Assembly (NCBI RefSeq): GCF_914271545.1
Contig: NZ_CAJZAH010000003.1
Location: forward strand, 372,001-436,000
DNA: 64,000 nt
Direction of reading: 5' to 3'
Origin: Cupriavidus respiraculi
GTDB taxonomy: Bacteria; Pseudomonadota; Gammaproteobacteria; Burkholderiales; Burkholderiaceae
Shown in pieces: positions 36,990 through 47,600 of this stretch. Every line of letters starts with the position of its first letter. Position 1 is the stretch's first letter. Position numbers and translations under genes: made by a program. The notes under the pieces are model-generated. The model worked only from the letters and a program-made list of their open reading frames with translations, was not told the origin of the DNA and searched no databases.

Positions 36990-38375
36990 ATGCAAATCGA
37001 TCCTTCCATTTTCAAGGCCTACGATATCCGCGGCATCGTTGGCAAGACGCTGACCCGCGACGTGGCACGCGCGATCGGCCTGTCCTTCGGCTCGGCCGCG
37101 GCGGAAGCCGGCGAGACCGCCGTGGTGGTCGGCCGCGACGGCCGCCTGTCCGGCCCCGATCTGCTGGGCGGCCTGGTGGAGGGCCTGCGCCAGGCGGGCA
37201 TGGACGTCATCGACCTGGGCATGGTCGCCACGCCGATGGTGTATTTCGGCACCAATGTCGAACTGGCCGGCCGCCGGGCCACCTCCGGCATCATGGTCAC
37301 GGGCAGCCACAACCCGCCCGACTACAACGGCTTCAAGATGGTGCTGGCCGGCAAGGCCATCTACGGCGAACAGATCCAGGCGCTGCGCCAGCGCATCGCC
37401 GAGGGCAAGTTCGCCAGCGGACAGGGCGCGTATCAGCAGGTCGACGTGCGCCAGCAATACCTGGACCGGATCATCGGCGACATCAAGCTGGCGCGTCCGA
37501 TGAAGATCGCGCTCGATGCCGGCAACGGCGTGGCCGGCGCCTTCGTCGGTGACCTGTTCCGCGGGCTGGGCTGCGAGGTCACCGAGCTGTTCTGCGACGT
37601 CGACGGCAACTTCCCCAACCACCATCCCGATCCCGCCCATGTGGAAAACCTGCAGGACCTGATGCGCTGCCTGCGCGAGACGGACTGCGAGCTCGGCCTG
37701 GCCTTCGATGGCGACGGCGACCGGCTGGGCGTGGTGACCAAGGACGGCCAGGTCATCTTCCCGGACCGGCAGCTGATGCTGTTCGCGCAGGAGATCCTGT
37801 CGCGCAATCCCGGCGAGAAGATCATCTACGACGTCAAATGCACCGGCAAGCTGGCGCCCTGGATCCGCGAGCACGGCGGCGAGCCGCTGATGTGGAAGAC
37901 CGGCCATTCGCTGGTCAAGGCCAAGCTGAAGGAAACCGGCGCGCCGATCGCGGGCGAGATGAGCGGCCACGTGTTTTTCAAGGACCGCTGGTACGGCTTC
38001 GACGACGGGCTGTACACCGGCGCGCGGCTGCTGGAAATCCTGTCGCGCCATGATGACGCGAGCGCCGTGCTCAACGCGCTGCCGAACTCGAACTGCACGC
38101 CCGAGCTGCAGCTCAAGTGCGCCGAGGGCGAGCCCTTCACGCTGCTCGACAAGATCCGCGCCAACGCGAAGTTCGAGGGCGCGCGCGAGGTGATCACCAT
38201 CGACGGCGTGCGCGTCGAGTACGCGGACGGCTTCGGCCTCGCCCGCCCGTCGAACACGACGCCCGTGGTGGTGATGCGCTTCGAGGCGGACAACGACGCC
38301 GCGCTCGCGCGCATCCAGGCGGAGTTCAAGCGCGTGATCCTGGCCGAGAAGCCGGATGCGCAGCTGCCGTTCTGA
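36990..38375 (+). CDS. manB: Phosphomannomutase/phosphoglucomutase
   Basis: AlgC-type hexose phosphomutase of 461 residues that interconverts mannose-6-P and mannose-1-P, or glucose-6-P and glucose-1-P. Motifs: FKAYDIRGIVGKTL, active-site phosphoserine loop TGSHNPPDYNGFKM, metal loop FDGDGDRLG and GEMSGHVFFKDRWYGFDDG. It supplies Man-1-P to manC 17 kb away and Glc-1-P to rfbA. Starts a plus-strand run with waaC and waaA and is divergent from the glycosyltransferase operon. Confidence 0.95.
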   Translation: MQIDPSIFKAYDIRGIVGKTLTRDVARAIGLSFGSAAAEAGETAVVVGRDGRLSGPDLLGGLVEGLRQAGMDVIDLGMVATPMVYFGTNVELAGRRATSGIMVTGSHNPPDYNGFKMVLAGKAIYGEQIQALRQRIAEGKFASGQGAYQQVDVRQQYLDRIIGDIKLARPMKIALDAGNGVAGAFVGDLFRGLGCEVTELFCDVDGNFPNHHPDPAHVENLQDLMRCLRETDCELGLAFDGDGDRLGVVTKDGQVIFPDRQLMLFAQEILSRNPGEKIIYDVKCTGKLAPWIREHGGEPLMWKTGHSLVKAKLKETGAPIAGEMSGHVFFKDRWYGFDDGLYTGARLLEILSRHDDASAVLNALPNSNCTPELQLKCAEGEPFTLLDKIRANAKFEGAREVITIDGVRVEYADGFGLARPSNTTPVVVMRFEADNDAALARIQAEFKRVILAEKPDAQLPF

Positions 38376-38379
38376 GCGG

Positions 38380-39453
38380 ATGCCGGTAACTTCCGGCGTT
38401 GCGGCCGCGGTGCCGCCGCAACGCCTGTCCGCTGTCCTTCCCGCCAATCCGCGCATTCTCGTCGTCAAGGTGTCGTCCCTGGGCGACGTGGTGCACAACA
38501 TGCCGCTGATCCACGACCTGCGCGCGCGCTGGCCGGGCTGCGAGATCGACTGGGTGGTCGAGGAGGGCTACGTCGATCTGGTCAGGCTTCTGCCCGAGGT
38601 GCGGCGGGTCATTCCGTTCGCGCTGCGCCGCTGGCGCAAGGGCTTCTACAAGGGCGCCGTGTGGCGCGAGATCGGCGCCTTCCGCGATGCCCTGCGCCGG
38701 GACGGCTACGACGCCGTGATCGAGACCCAGGGTCTGCTCAAGACCGCTGTGGTGGCGCGCGTGGCCAGCCGGCACGCGGGCGCGCCCATCGTCGGGCTGG
38801 GCAACGCCACGCAGGGCTCGGGCTATGAACCGGCCGCGCGGCTGTTCTACAGCGATCCGGTGCGGGTGCCACGGCAGACCCATGCCGTGCGGCGCTCGCG
38901 CCTGCTCGGCGCCGCGCTGACCGGGCTGGAGCCAGCCGAGCCGCCGCGCTTCTTCGGCCCCGCCGCGGCCAGCCTGCATGTCGACGATCCGTTGTGGGCC
39001 GATTTGCCGGCGCGCTATGCGGTGTGTTTCCACGCCACCGCGGGCGCGAAGAAGAAATGGCCGCTGGAAAGCTGGCACGCGGTGGGAAGGCGCCTGCGTG
39101 ACGAGGGGCTTGGCGTGCTGCTGCCCTGGGGTAACGCGGCGGAACGCACGGCGGCGGAAGAGATAGCCGCCGGCATACCTGGTGCGCGCGTGCTGCCGCG
39201 CTTCTCGGTGATGCAGGGCTTCGGCCTGATCAACCGCGCCGAGGTCGTGGTGGGCGTCGATACCGGGCTGGTCCATATCGCGGCGGCGCTGTGCCGCCCG
39301 ACCGTCGAGATCTATACCGCCACGTGGCGCTGGAAGACCGAGGGCTACTGGTCCGAACGCATTGCCAACGTGGGCGACGACGGCGTGGTGCCGGGTGCCG
39401 AGGAGGTCTACGCGGCGGCGTGCCGCGTGCGCGGCCTCGGGCAGGAGCGCTGA
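38380..39453 (+). CDS. waaC: Lipopolysaccharide heptosyltransferase I
   Basis: Adds the first L-glycero-D-manno-heptose to Kdo in the inner core. GT9 enzyme of 357 residues with ILVVKVSSLGDVVHNMPLI at residues ~25-45, DAVIETQGLLKTAV, CFHATAGAKKKWPLESW and VGVDTGLVHIAAAL. The start (ATG 38380) lies 4 bases after the manB stop and gives a roughly 25-residue N-terminal extension relative to E. coli. The stop overlaps the waaA start. Confidence 0.93.
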   Translation: MPVTSGVAAAVPPQRLSAVLPANPRILVVKVSSLGDVVHNMPLIHDLRARWPGCEIDWVVEEGYVDLVRLLPEVRRVIPFALRRWRKGFYKGAVWREIGAFRDALRRDGYDAVIETQGLLKTAVVARVASRHAGAPIVGLGNATQGSGYEPAARLFYSDPVRVPRQTHAVRRSRLLGAALTGLEPAEPPRFFGPAAASLHVDDPLWADLPARYAVCFHATAGAKKKWPLESWHAVGRRLRDEGLGVLLPWGNAAERTAAEEIAAGIPGARVLPRFSVMQGFGLINRAEVVVGVDTGLVHIAAALCRPTVEIYTATWRWKTEGYWSERIANVGDDGVVPGAEEVYAAACRVRGLGQER

Positions 39454-40772
39454 TGTTGCTGCGTTTGCTGTACAACCTGCTGTGGCTGCTGATCCTGCCG
39501 GCCGCGCTGCTGCGCCTGGTGTGGCGCGCGCGCAAGGAACCGGGCTATATCCGGCATGTGGGCGAGCGGCTCGGCCGCTATCGCGACCTGCCCGCGACGG
39601 GCCCCTGGCTGTGGGTGCACGCGGTCTCGGTCGGCGAAACCCGCGCGGCGCAGCCGCTGATCGCCGCGCTGCTGGCGCGCTATCCCGGCGAGCGCATCCT
39701 GCTCACGCACATGACCCCCACGGGGCGCCAGACCGGCGCGCAGCTGTTCGGCAACGAACCCCGGGTGGTGCAGTGCTATCTGCCCTACGACATTCCCTGG
39801 CTGGTGCGGCGTTTCCTGCGGTATTTCCGCCCTCGGGCCGGCATGCTGATGGAAACGGAGGTCTGGCCGAACCTCGTCAGGGGCGCCCGCCGCGAGGGCG
39901 TGCCGCTGCTGCTGGTCAACGCGCGGTTGTCGCCGCGCAGCTATGCGCGGACGGCGAAATTCGGGGAGGCGGCTTCGGCCATGTATCTGGATTTCACCGG
40001 CGTGCTGGCGCAGACCGCCGGCGACGCGGAGCGCTTCGAGGCGCTGGGCGTGCCGGCCGTGCAGATCACCGGCAACCTGAAGTTCGACATGCAGCCGTCC
40101 GAGCCGCAGATCGCGCTCGGCCAGGCCCTGCGCGATGCGTTGGGCCAGCAGGGGCGGCGGCCGGTGCTGGCGGCGGCCAGCACGCGCGAGGGCGAGGAGG
40201 CGATGCTGCTCGATGCGCTGTCGCGCTGGCGCACGCTGGCCGGCGAAGGGTGGGGCGACCGTGCGCCTCCGGCGCTGCTGCTGATTCCCCGCCATCCTCA
40301 ACGCTTCGACGAGGTCGCCGCGATGGCCGCGCAGTCCGGCTTTCGCGTGTCGCGGCGCAGTGCGCTTGGCAACGGGCCGGACTTCGCGCCCGTCGATGCC
40401 GATGTGCTGCTGGGCGACTCCATGGGCGAGATGGCCATGTATTTCGCCGCCGCGGATATCGCCTTCATCGGCGGCAGCCTGTTGCCCCTCGGCGGGCAGA
40501 ACCTGATCGAGGCCTGCGCGGTGGGCACGCCGGTGCTGATCGGCCCGCATACCTTCAACTTCGCGCAGGCTACCGACGACGCCATCGCGGCCGGCGCCTG
40601 CCTGCGGGTCGCCAATGCCGACGAGCTGATCGGCACGGCGGCCGCGGTGCTGGCCGATCCGGCGCGGCTGCAGGACATGGGCGCGAAGGCCCGGGCCTTC
40701 GCGGGGCAGCATCGCGGGGCGACCGAACGGACCCTGGTTGCGCTGGAGCGGCTGATCGGCGAGGCCGGCTAG
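39453..40772 (+). CDS. waaA: 3-deoxy-D-manno-octulosonic-acid transferase (Kdo transferase)
   Basis: Attaches Kdo to lipid A precursor at the inner membrane. The 439-residue protein has an N-terminal hydrophobic anchor (LLYNLLWLLILPAALL), then WLWVHAVSVGETRAAQPLI, METEVWPNLV (catalytic Glu region), TGNLKFD and FIGGSLLPLGGQNLIEACA. The start ATG overlaps the waaC stop by one base (TGATG). A longer reading from 39291 is inside waaC and is not used. Adjacent waaC and manB place lipid A-core assembly beside O-antigen synthesis. Confidence 0.95.
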   Translation: MLLRLLYNLLWLLILPAALLRLVWRARKEPGYIRHVGERLGRYRDLPATGPWLWVHAVSVGETRAAQPLIAALLARYPGERILLTHMTPTGRQTGAQLFGNEPRVVQCYLPYDIPWLVRRFLRYFRPRAGMLMETEVWPNLVRGARREGVPLLLVNARLSPRSYARTAKFGEAASAMYLDFTGVLAQTAGDAERFEALGVPAVQITGNLKFDMQPSEPQIALGQALRDALGQQGRRPVLAAASTREGEEAMLLDALSRWRTLAGEGWGDRAPPALLLIPRHPQRFDEVAAMAAQSGFRVSRRSALGNGPDFAPVDADVLLGDSMGEMAMYFAAADIAFIGGSLLPLGGQNLIEACAVGTPVLIGPHTFNFAQATDDAIAAGACLRVANADELIGTAAAVLADPARLQDMGAKARAFAGQHRGATERTLVALERLIGEAG

Positions 40773-40958
40773 GCGTCGCGTGGTTCCCCGCCCGGTGACA
40801 AAAAGCGCACCTGGCAGGAACTGCGGGGCCGCTACCGGCGTCCCATCCTCAGATGCCACCCAGAACCGGCCTCGCCGCGTCCGCGGCGGCCGGCAAATCG
40901 CTTGGACGCGTGGCCCGCCATGGCGTCGCGTTCCGCAACGGTAACAGGAGCTCCATCC

Positions 40959-41774
40959 ATGCCCATGCTTACACGTGTTTCGGCCGGCTCGGCGGCCGTG
41001 CTGCTCGCCGCCGCGCTCGGTGGCTGCGCCATGAGCCCGGCGCCTGGATCGCCCGGGGCCGCCGCCAGCCTCAACGAGACCCGCTCCACCGGCCCGAGCC
41101 GCTGGGAACTGGTGCGCTGGCAGCAGCCGGACGGCAGCCTGAAGACCATCCCGCATGGCGACAACGGCGAGCCGATCATCTTCGAATTCAACGACGGCAT
41201 TGACGCTGCCCAGGGCACCGTCAAGGGCCACAGCGGCTGCAACCGCTTCAGCGGCAGCTACAGCAAGACCGACGCCGGCATGCGCTTCGGCCGCATCGCG
41301 GGCACCCGCATGGCCTGCCCGCCGCCGCGGATGGAGGTGGAGACCGCGCTGCTCAAGGCCATGGAGCAGCCATTCACCACCGTGGGCACGCAGCCGTCCG
41401 CGGGCAGCGGCGGCCGCCAGATCGTATGGAAGACCGCCGGCGGCGATCTGCTCCAGTTTGCCGAGCGCGAAGGGGTGGGGCGGCGCGGCGACAAGATGGA
41501 TGCGCAGCAGGCCGGTGGCGTGGAAAAGACCGTCTACGTGGATTCGCAGCGCGTCGACTGCACCGGGGTCGCCAAACAGACCTGCTACCGGGTGCGGGAC
41601 AATCCCTCGGCGCCGTGGCAGCTGTGGTACGGGCCGATCGAGGGACTGGACTTCGAGCCTGGCGTGGCCTACACGCTCAGGGTGCGCGAGTACCGCGTGC
41701 CGAACCCGCCGGCGGATGCTTCGGCGATCCGGTGGGAGTTGCTGAAGGTGGAGGCGCGGACGCGCGCGAATTGA
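40959..41774 (+). CDS. META and DUF4377 domain lipoprotein
   Basis: Secreted lipoprotein of 271 residues: a signal peptide ends in the lipobox LGGC (Cys about residue 22). A META domain follows (about 35-150; SRWELVRWQQ, GHSGCNRFSGSY, TRMACPPPRMEVETALLKAM). The DUF4377 region covers about 180-265 (KTVYVDSQRVDCTG, CYRVRDNPSAPWQLWYGPIEGLDFEPG). META domains (HslJ-like) are linked to outer-membrane stress or novobiocin resistance; this protein's job is unknown. ATG 40959 has ribosome binding site AACAGGAG. Convergent with tolC. Confidence 0.82.
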   Translation: MPMLTRVSAGSAAVLLAAALGGCAMSPAPGSPGAAASLNETRSTGPSRWELVRWQQPDGSLKTIPHGDNGEPIIFEFNDGIDAAQGTVKGHSGCNRFSGSYSKTDAGMRFGRIAGTRMACPPPRMEVETALLKAMEQPFTTVGTQPSAGSGGRQIVWKTAGGDLLQFAEREGVGRRGDKMDAQQAGGVEKTVYVDSQRVDCTGVAKQTCYRVRDNPSAPWQLWYGPIEGLDFEPGVAYTLRVREYRVPNPPADASAIRWELLKVEARTRAN

Positions 41775-41807
41775 TACCGGGGTGTGCGGGCGTTTGTCGC
41801 CGTCAGC

Positions 41808-43307
41808 CTAAGACCGCCGCCCGCCCACCGCCTCGCGGCGCGTTCCCGCCGAAGGCGAAGGCCCCTTCGGCACCGCGGTCCCGGCTCTGGGCTTCTCCGG
41901 CAGCTTGTACATCGCTCCTGGCTCGAGCGTCAGCAGCGTGTTGATCTGCACCACATCGTCCTCGCGCAGCGCGCCGGTGGCGGACTTCAGCCGCAGGCCG
42001 TTCATGATGGTGTCGTAGCGCGCTCGCGCCAGGTCGCGCCGGGTCGAGAACAGCTGCGCCTCGGCGTTCAGCACGTCGATATTGATCCGCACGCCCACTT
42101 CGTAGCCCAGCATGTTGGACTCCACCGCGGTCTGCGCCGAGCGTTCCGCGGCCTCCAGCGCGCGCACCTGGGCCAGGCCGTTGGAGACGCCCGAGAACGT
42201 CTGCCGCGCCGTCTGCGCCGCGGTGCGGCGGGCGAATTCCAGGTCGCTCGCGGCGCGGTCGGCCAGCGCGAGCGTCTCGCGGGCGCGCGACTGGATCTGT
42301 CCGCCGCTGTAGATCGGCACGCTCAGTTGCACGCCGATCTGCGCGCTGTTGTAGCGGCTGGCGATATTGACCTGCTGCTGCGCGTTGCCGGTGGAATTGA
42401 CGTAGCCATACGAGGCCACCAGATCGACCGAGGGCAGATGCCCGGAGCGCGCCTTGTTGTACTCGCGCTCCGCGGTTTCGAGGTTGTAGCGCGCCAGCGC
42501 GACCTGCGGGCTCGTGTCCTCGGCCTGCGCGGCCCAGGCGTTCACGTCCGCCGGCATCGGGCCCGGAATGTCTGCGCCGCTGCGCAGGCCCATCAGCTCG
42601 TCCACCGGCTTGCCGGTGATCTGCTGCAGCGTGGCACGGCGCACTTCCAGATCGTTGCGCGCCGCGATCTCCGTCGACACGGCAAGGTCGTAGCGCGCCT
42701 GCGCGTCGTTGGCGTCGGTGATGGTGGCCGTGCCCACCTCGAAGTTGCGCCGGGCCTGCGCCAGCTGCTCCTCGATCGCGCGCTTCTGCGCGCCGGCCAG
42801 ATACAGGTTGTCCTGCGCGGCCAGCACGTCGAAATAGGCCTGGGCCGTGCGGGTGATCAGGTCCAGCTGCGCCTGGCTGAAGGTGACCTCGCCGGCCAGC
42901 GCGGCCAGCTCGCCCTGCTTGTAGGTTTCCCAGCGGTCCCAGCGGAACAGGGGCTGCACCAGCTGCAGGGCCCAGTTGTTGTTGTTCAGGTAGCGGTCCA
43001 TCGCGATCGGCGCCGACTGGTCGACGATGGTCCGCGTGGCCGCGGCGGTGCCGTTCAGCTGCGGCAGCAGGCCGGCGCGGCCCTGCGGCAGGCGCTCGAG
43101 GCTCGCCTGCAGCTGTGCCCGGGCGCTGGCGAACTGCGCATCGTTCGACTGGGCATCGCGATAGACCTGCAGCAGGTCGGCACCGTGGGCCGCCGATGCG
43201 AACAGCACCGGGGCCAACGCCAGCAGCGAGGCCGCCAGCGTCGGGGCGAGGCGCTTCCCGTGGACGCCCCGTGCAGTGGAAATCGCAAAACTCAGCGCAA
43301 ACGTCAT
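41808..43307 (-). CDS. tolC: TolC family outer membrane channel protein
   Basis: Outer-membrane efflux/secretion duct of 499 residues. An N-terminal signal peptide ends near ASAAHGAD. Two repeats of the TolC fold are visible, with ALQLVQPLFRWDRWETYKQ, FEVGTATITDANDAQARYD and GIN-like repeats IGVQLSVPIYSGG and VGVRINIDVLNAEAQLF. A strong ribosome binding site (CTGGAGAAG) precedes ATG 43307. It is probably the outer partner for the RND operon nearby and for other exporters. Runs in the order pcm-like, rhodanese, tolC. Confidence 0.93.
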   Translation of the reverse strand: MTFALSFAISTARGVHGKRLAPTLAASLLALAPVLFASAAHGADLLQVYRDAQSNDAQFASARAQLQASLERLPQGRAGLLPQLNGTAAATRTIVDQSAPIAMDRYLNNNNWALQLVQPLFRWDRWETYKQGELAALAGEVTFSQAQLDLITRTAQAYFDVLAAQDNLYLAGAQKRAIEEQLAQARRNFEVGTATITDANDAQARYDLAVSTEIAARNDLEVRRATLQQITGKPVDELMGLRSGADIPGPMPADVNAWAAQAEDTSPQVALARYNLETAEREYNKARSGHLPSVDLVASYGYVNSTGNAQQQVNIASRYNSAQIGVQLSVPIYSGGQIQSRARETLALADRAASDLEFARRTAAQTARQTFSGVSNGLAQVRALEAAERSAQTAVESNMLGYEVGVRINIDVLNAEAQLFSTRRDLARARYDTIMNGLRLKSATGALREDDVVQINTLLTLEPGAMYKLPEKPRAGTAVPKGPSPSAGTRREAVGGRRS

Positions 43308-43455
43308 GACTTCTCCAGGTTGCCCGGGCCACGCGCGGTCAACGGTTACCGTTCTTGATTTTCTACAGCGCCAGGGACTCCGCGGGAAAGCCCGCCTGGA
43401 GTCGTTCGTCGACCTGCGCGCCGCGACCCGGGCGGCGCGCGTCGTCCCGTTCTGC

Positions 43456-43782
43456 TCAGTACCGCGGCATGGCGGGGTCGACCTGCTCCGCCCAGGCATG
43501 CACGCCGCCGGTCAGGTTGTAGACCTTGCCGAAGCCGTGCTGGCGTTCCAGGAAGCTGGCGACCTGCATGCTGCGCGCGCCGTGGTGGCACACACAGACG
43601 ATGTCGGCGTCCTCGTCCAGCTCCGCGGCGCGCGCCACGATCTGTCCCATGGGGATATGGGTGATGCCGGGCATGGCGCAGGTCTGCACTTCCCAGTCTT
43701 CGCGGACGTCGAGCAGCACCGGGCGGGGCCGGCTCTCGTCGGCAAGCCACTGGGCGAGCTCGGGGGCGGAAATCAGTTGCAT
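43456..43782 (-). CDS. Single-domain rhodanese-like protein
   Basis: A 108-residue rhodanese (sulfurtransferase fold). The structure runs ELAQWL, PVLLDVREDWEVQTC, GITHIPMGQIVA, then the active-site loop CVCHHGARSMQ, with Cys at the expected position, and GFGKVYNLTGGVHAW. Homologues such as GlpE/PspE move sulfane sulfur to cyanide or thiols; the physiological acceptor is unknown. Sits 22 bases after the pcm-like gene and before tolC, a grouping seen in Burkholderiales. Confidence 0.9.
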   Translation of the reverse strand: MQLISAPELAQWLADESRPRPVLLDVREDWEVQTCAMPGITHIPMGQIVARAAELDEDADIVCVCHHGARSMQVASFLERQHGFGKVYNLTGGVHAWAEQVDPAMPRY

Positions 43783-43804
43783 GGGTGAGGACTCGACTGT
43801 CGGC

Positions 43805-44458
43805 TCAGAAGCGGAAGCGCGAGGGCTGCGGCACGCCGGTCAGCGGCGCCACGGCGGTCTCGAACAGGTTGACGGTCTGGTATTCGGTCTCGGACATGCG
43901 GGTGATCAGCTGCGCCTCCATCACCGGCAGCATGCCGACGAAGGCGGCGATGCGCCCGCCCACCTTGACCTGTTCGAGGATGGCCTGCGGCACGGCCGGC
44001 ACCGAGCCGGACAGGCAGATCACGTCGTACGGCGCGCCCGCGGGCCAGCCCTCGGCGCCATTGCCCTCTGCCACCTCGACGTTGAGGATGCCGGCGTCGG
44101 CCAGGTTCTGGCGCGCCAGCGCAGCCAGCTCGGGGAGGATTTCCACGGTCAGGACCTGGCGTGCGCGGTGGGCGAGCAGGGCGGCCATGTAGCCGGAGCC
44201 GGCGCCGACTTCGAGCACGGTTTCGTGCTTGCGCACGTTCAGTTCCTGCAGCACGCGGGCCTCGACGCGCGGGGCCAGCATGTTCTGGCCGCCGGGCAGC
44301 GGAATTTCCGTGTCGACGAAGGCCAGCGACGCATAGGCCTTCGGTACGAACTGTTCGCGCTTGACCACGGCGAGCAGGTCGAGGATTTCCTGATCCAGCA
44401 CGTCCCACGGCCGGATCTGCTGTTCGATCATATTGAATCGGGCTTTTTCGAGGTCCAT
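43805..44458 (-). CDS. pcm: Protein-L-isoaspartate O-methyltransferase-like protein
   Basis: A 217-residue class I SAM methyltransferase: FNMIEQQIRPWDVLD, VLEVGAGSGYMAALLAH (SAM motif I, from about residue 79), LTVEILPELAALARQNL, VICLSGSVPAVPQAIL. PIMT enzymes have a QTIS-x-P substrate motif; here the same place reads GQNMLAP, so the usual threonine/serine is missing. It may be a divergent paralogue with another substrate. ATG 44458 is preceded by AAGGAA. Upstream of the rhodanese and tolC. Confidence 0.8.
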   Translation of the reverse strand: MDLEKARFNMIEQQIRPWDVLDQEILDLLAVVKREQFVPKAYASLAFVDTEIPLPGGQNMLAPRVEARVLQELNVRKHETVLEVGAGSGYMAALLAHRARQVLTVEILPELAALARQNLADAGILNVEVAEGNGAEGWPAGAPYDVICLSGSVPAVPQAILEQVKVGGRIAAFVGMLPVMEAQLITRMSETEYQTVNLFETAVAPLTGVPQPSRFRF

Positions 44459-44661
44459 CTTGCCATTCCTTGCTTTGCCAACTGCTGATGCGCTGACGCC
44501 CTGAGGCGCGCGAAGTGTTCTGTTGCCGGCCCTGCGAGTGCCACAGGCCGGGAAATTCGTCAAACCCGTCATTTTAACCCCGCCGGTGACAGGGTGGCGT
44601 GCGCGGCGTATTACGAAGTATTGCGGCCCAGGCCGCGCCTCTTTCGTGCGGCCGCACTCGC

Positions 44662-47600
44662 TCACTCCGCGCTCGCCGGCCGCACCGGCTCGGCGCCGGG
44701 CGTCGCCGTGTCGTTCGCCGTGTCTTTCCCGGGTTCCTGCGCCCGGGCGGGCTTGCCGCGCCACAGCCGCGCCAGCCATGCCCCGAAATCGTCCAGATAG
44801 GTGTAGATCACCGGCACCACCACCAGGGTCAGGATCGACGAGGTGATGATGCCGCCGATGACGGTCTGTCCCATCGGCGCGCGCTGCTCGGCGCCTTCGC
44901 CCAGGCTGAAGGCGAGCGGCACCATGCCGAAGATCATCGCGAGCGTGGTCATCAGGATGGGCCGCAGCCGCACCCGCGCGGCCTCCACCAGCGCCGCCTC
45001 GCGGCCGAGCGGGGCCTTGCCGTGCTCGCCGCGGCGGGCCTGGTTGGCGAAGTCGATCAGCAGGATGGCGTTCTTGGTGACCAGCCCCATCAGCATGATG
45101 AAGCCGATGATGGAGAACATGTTGAGCGTCGAGCGGAACAGCAGCAGCGCGGCGAACACGCCGATCAGCGTCAGCGGCAGCGACGTCATGATGGCGATGG
45201 GCTGGAAGAAGCTGCCGAACTGCGAGGCGAGAATCATGTAGATGAAGATCACCGCCAGCGCCAGCGCGGACACCGCGTAGCCGAACGACTCGTTCATCGA
45301 CTTGGTGGAACCACCGAAGCGGTACTTGTAGCCGGCCGGCCACGTCATGCCGTCCAGCGCCTGGCGGATATCGCGCGCCACCTCGCCCTGCGAGCGGCCG
45401 GCGGTATTGGCGGTGAGCTCGACCTCGCGGTTCAGGTCACGCCGGCTGATCTGGTTGGCGCCGGTGGTGGGCACCAGCTCGGCGATCTGGCGCAGCGGCA
45501 CCATGCGCGGCGAGCCGTCCGCATTGGTCTGCGTACTGGCGATCATCAGCGCGCTGAGGTCCGCCATGCCGGTGCGCGCGTCCTTGGGCAGGCGCACGCG
45601 CACGTCGTAGTTCTCGTCGTCCGGCGCGCGCCACGAACTGATCGCGTCGCCCGCCAGCAGCGGCCGCAGCGCGTTGCCGATCTGCACGATGCCCACGCCG
45701 AGGTCCGACGCCAGCTCGCGGCGGATGCGCACCTCCACGGTGGGACGGTCGTCCTTCATGCTCGAATCGAGATCGACCAGCCCGGGCACGGCATTCATGC
45801 GCCGTGACGCCTCCTGCGACAGCCGCTTGAGCTCGCCCAGGTCGTCGCCCTGGATGGAAATCTGGATCGCCTTCTGCCCGCCCGCGCCGTCCGGCATGCC
45901 GACCATGGTCAGCGTGATGCCGGCGATCTGCTCCAGCCGCTTGCGGATCATCGGGTTCAGTTCCGCGGTCGACCGCTCGCGCTCGCGCCGGTCGGTCAGC
46001 CGCACCGATACCAGCGCGTTGTTGCGTCCGGAGGTATTGCCGGCATTGATGGTGGCGTAGGTGTAGGCCACCTCGGGGAACGACTTCAGCGCGGCCTCGA
46101 CCTGCCGGACCTTGGCTTCGGTGACCTCCAGCGCGGTACCCACCGGGGTGGTGAAGCCCACCTGCGTCTCGCCCAGGTCGGCGTTGGGCACGAACTCGGT
46201 GCCGATGAGCGGCACCAGCGCGAAGCTGCCGAAGAAGGTGGCCGCCGCGATCACCGCGGTGGCCAGGCGATGCTTCAGCGCCCAGCCGAGCATGCTGCCG
46301 TAGCCATGGCCGAGCCGGTCCATGCGCGCGGAGAACCAGTCGAGCATGCGGCCCACGCTGCGGCCGTACCAGCTGCGCTTGTTGCCGGTGCCGTGCAGGT
46401 CGGGGTCGTGCCAGACCGACGACAGCATGGGGTCCAGCGTGAACGACACGAACATCGAGATCAGCACCGCGGCCACCACCGTCACGCCGAACTGGTGGAA
46501 GAAGCGGCCGATGATGCCGCCCATGAAGCCCACCGGCAGGAAGACGGCGACGATGGAGAAGGTGGTGGCGAGCACCGCCAGGCCGATCTCGTCGGTGCCG
46601 TCCAGCGCCGCGTCGCGATGGTTCTTGCCCATCAGGTTGTGGCGCACGATGTTCTCGCGCACCACGATGGCATCGTCGATCAAGAGGCCCACGCACAGCG
46701 ACAGCGCCATCAGGGTGATCACGTTCAGCGTGAAGCCGAACATGTACATCACGCCGAAGGTCCCGATCAACGCGATCGGCAGCGTCAGGCCGGTGATGAC
46801 CGTGCTGCGCCACGAACCCAGGAACAGGAACACGATGGCCACGGTCAGAAAGGCGCCTTCGAGCAGCGTGGAGCGGACCTCCTTGACGCTGTTGCGGATG
46901 CCGCGCGCGCTGTCGTTGACCACGTTCAGCTGCACGCCGGCGGGCACCAGCGCGCGGATCTCGTCGGTCATGGCGACCAGCCCGTCCACCGTGTCGACGG
47001 TGTTCTGGCCCTGTTCCTTGACCACGGACAGGAACAGCGCGCGCTGGCCGTTGAGCATCGCGAGGCTTTCCTGTTCCTCCTCGCCGTCGCGCACGTCGGC
47101 GATCTGCGCCAGCGTCACCGGCTGGCCGGCCCGGCGCGCGACGATGATCTGCCGGAACGACTCGGGCGTCGGCACGCGGCCCTTGATCTGCACGACCGTC
47201 TCGCTGACCGACGAACGCAGCTCGCCCGCGGGCAGCTCCTGGTTCTCGTTGCGGATGGCGGTCATGACCTGGTCGACGCCGATGCCCAGCGCTTCCAGCT
47301 GGGCGGGGCGGATGCGGATCTCGATCTCGCGCTTGGTGCCGCCGACGATGCTGATCGCGCCCACGCCGCGCACCGTCTCCAGCCGCTTGCGCACGATCTG
47401 GTCGGCGATGGTGGTCAGCTCACGCTGGCTGCGGTTGGCGCCCGGCGCATTGGACACGGACAGGTGGAAGATCGGCGCCTCTGACGGGTCGTAGCGCAGC
47501 ACGCGCGGCTCTTCCACCTCGTCGCGGAACTGCGGGCGGATCAGCGCGATCTTGTCGCGCACGTCCTGCGCGGCGCGGCCCACGTCCACGGTCAGATCGA

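Noticed and set aside
35562-38501. Long open minus-strand frame of 979 codons including the GT4 gene
   Set aside because: Only the part after about 36713 resembles a glycosyltransferase. The upstream part lies antisense to manB and is a high-GC shadow frame.
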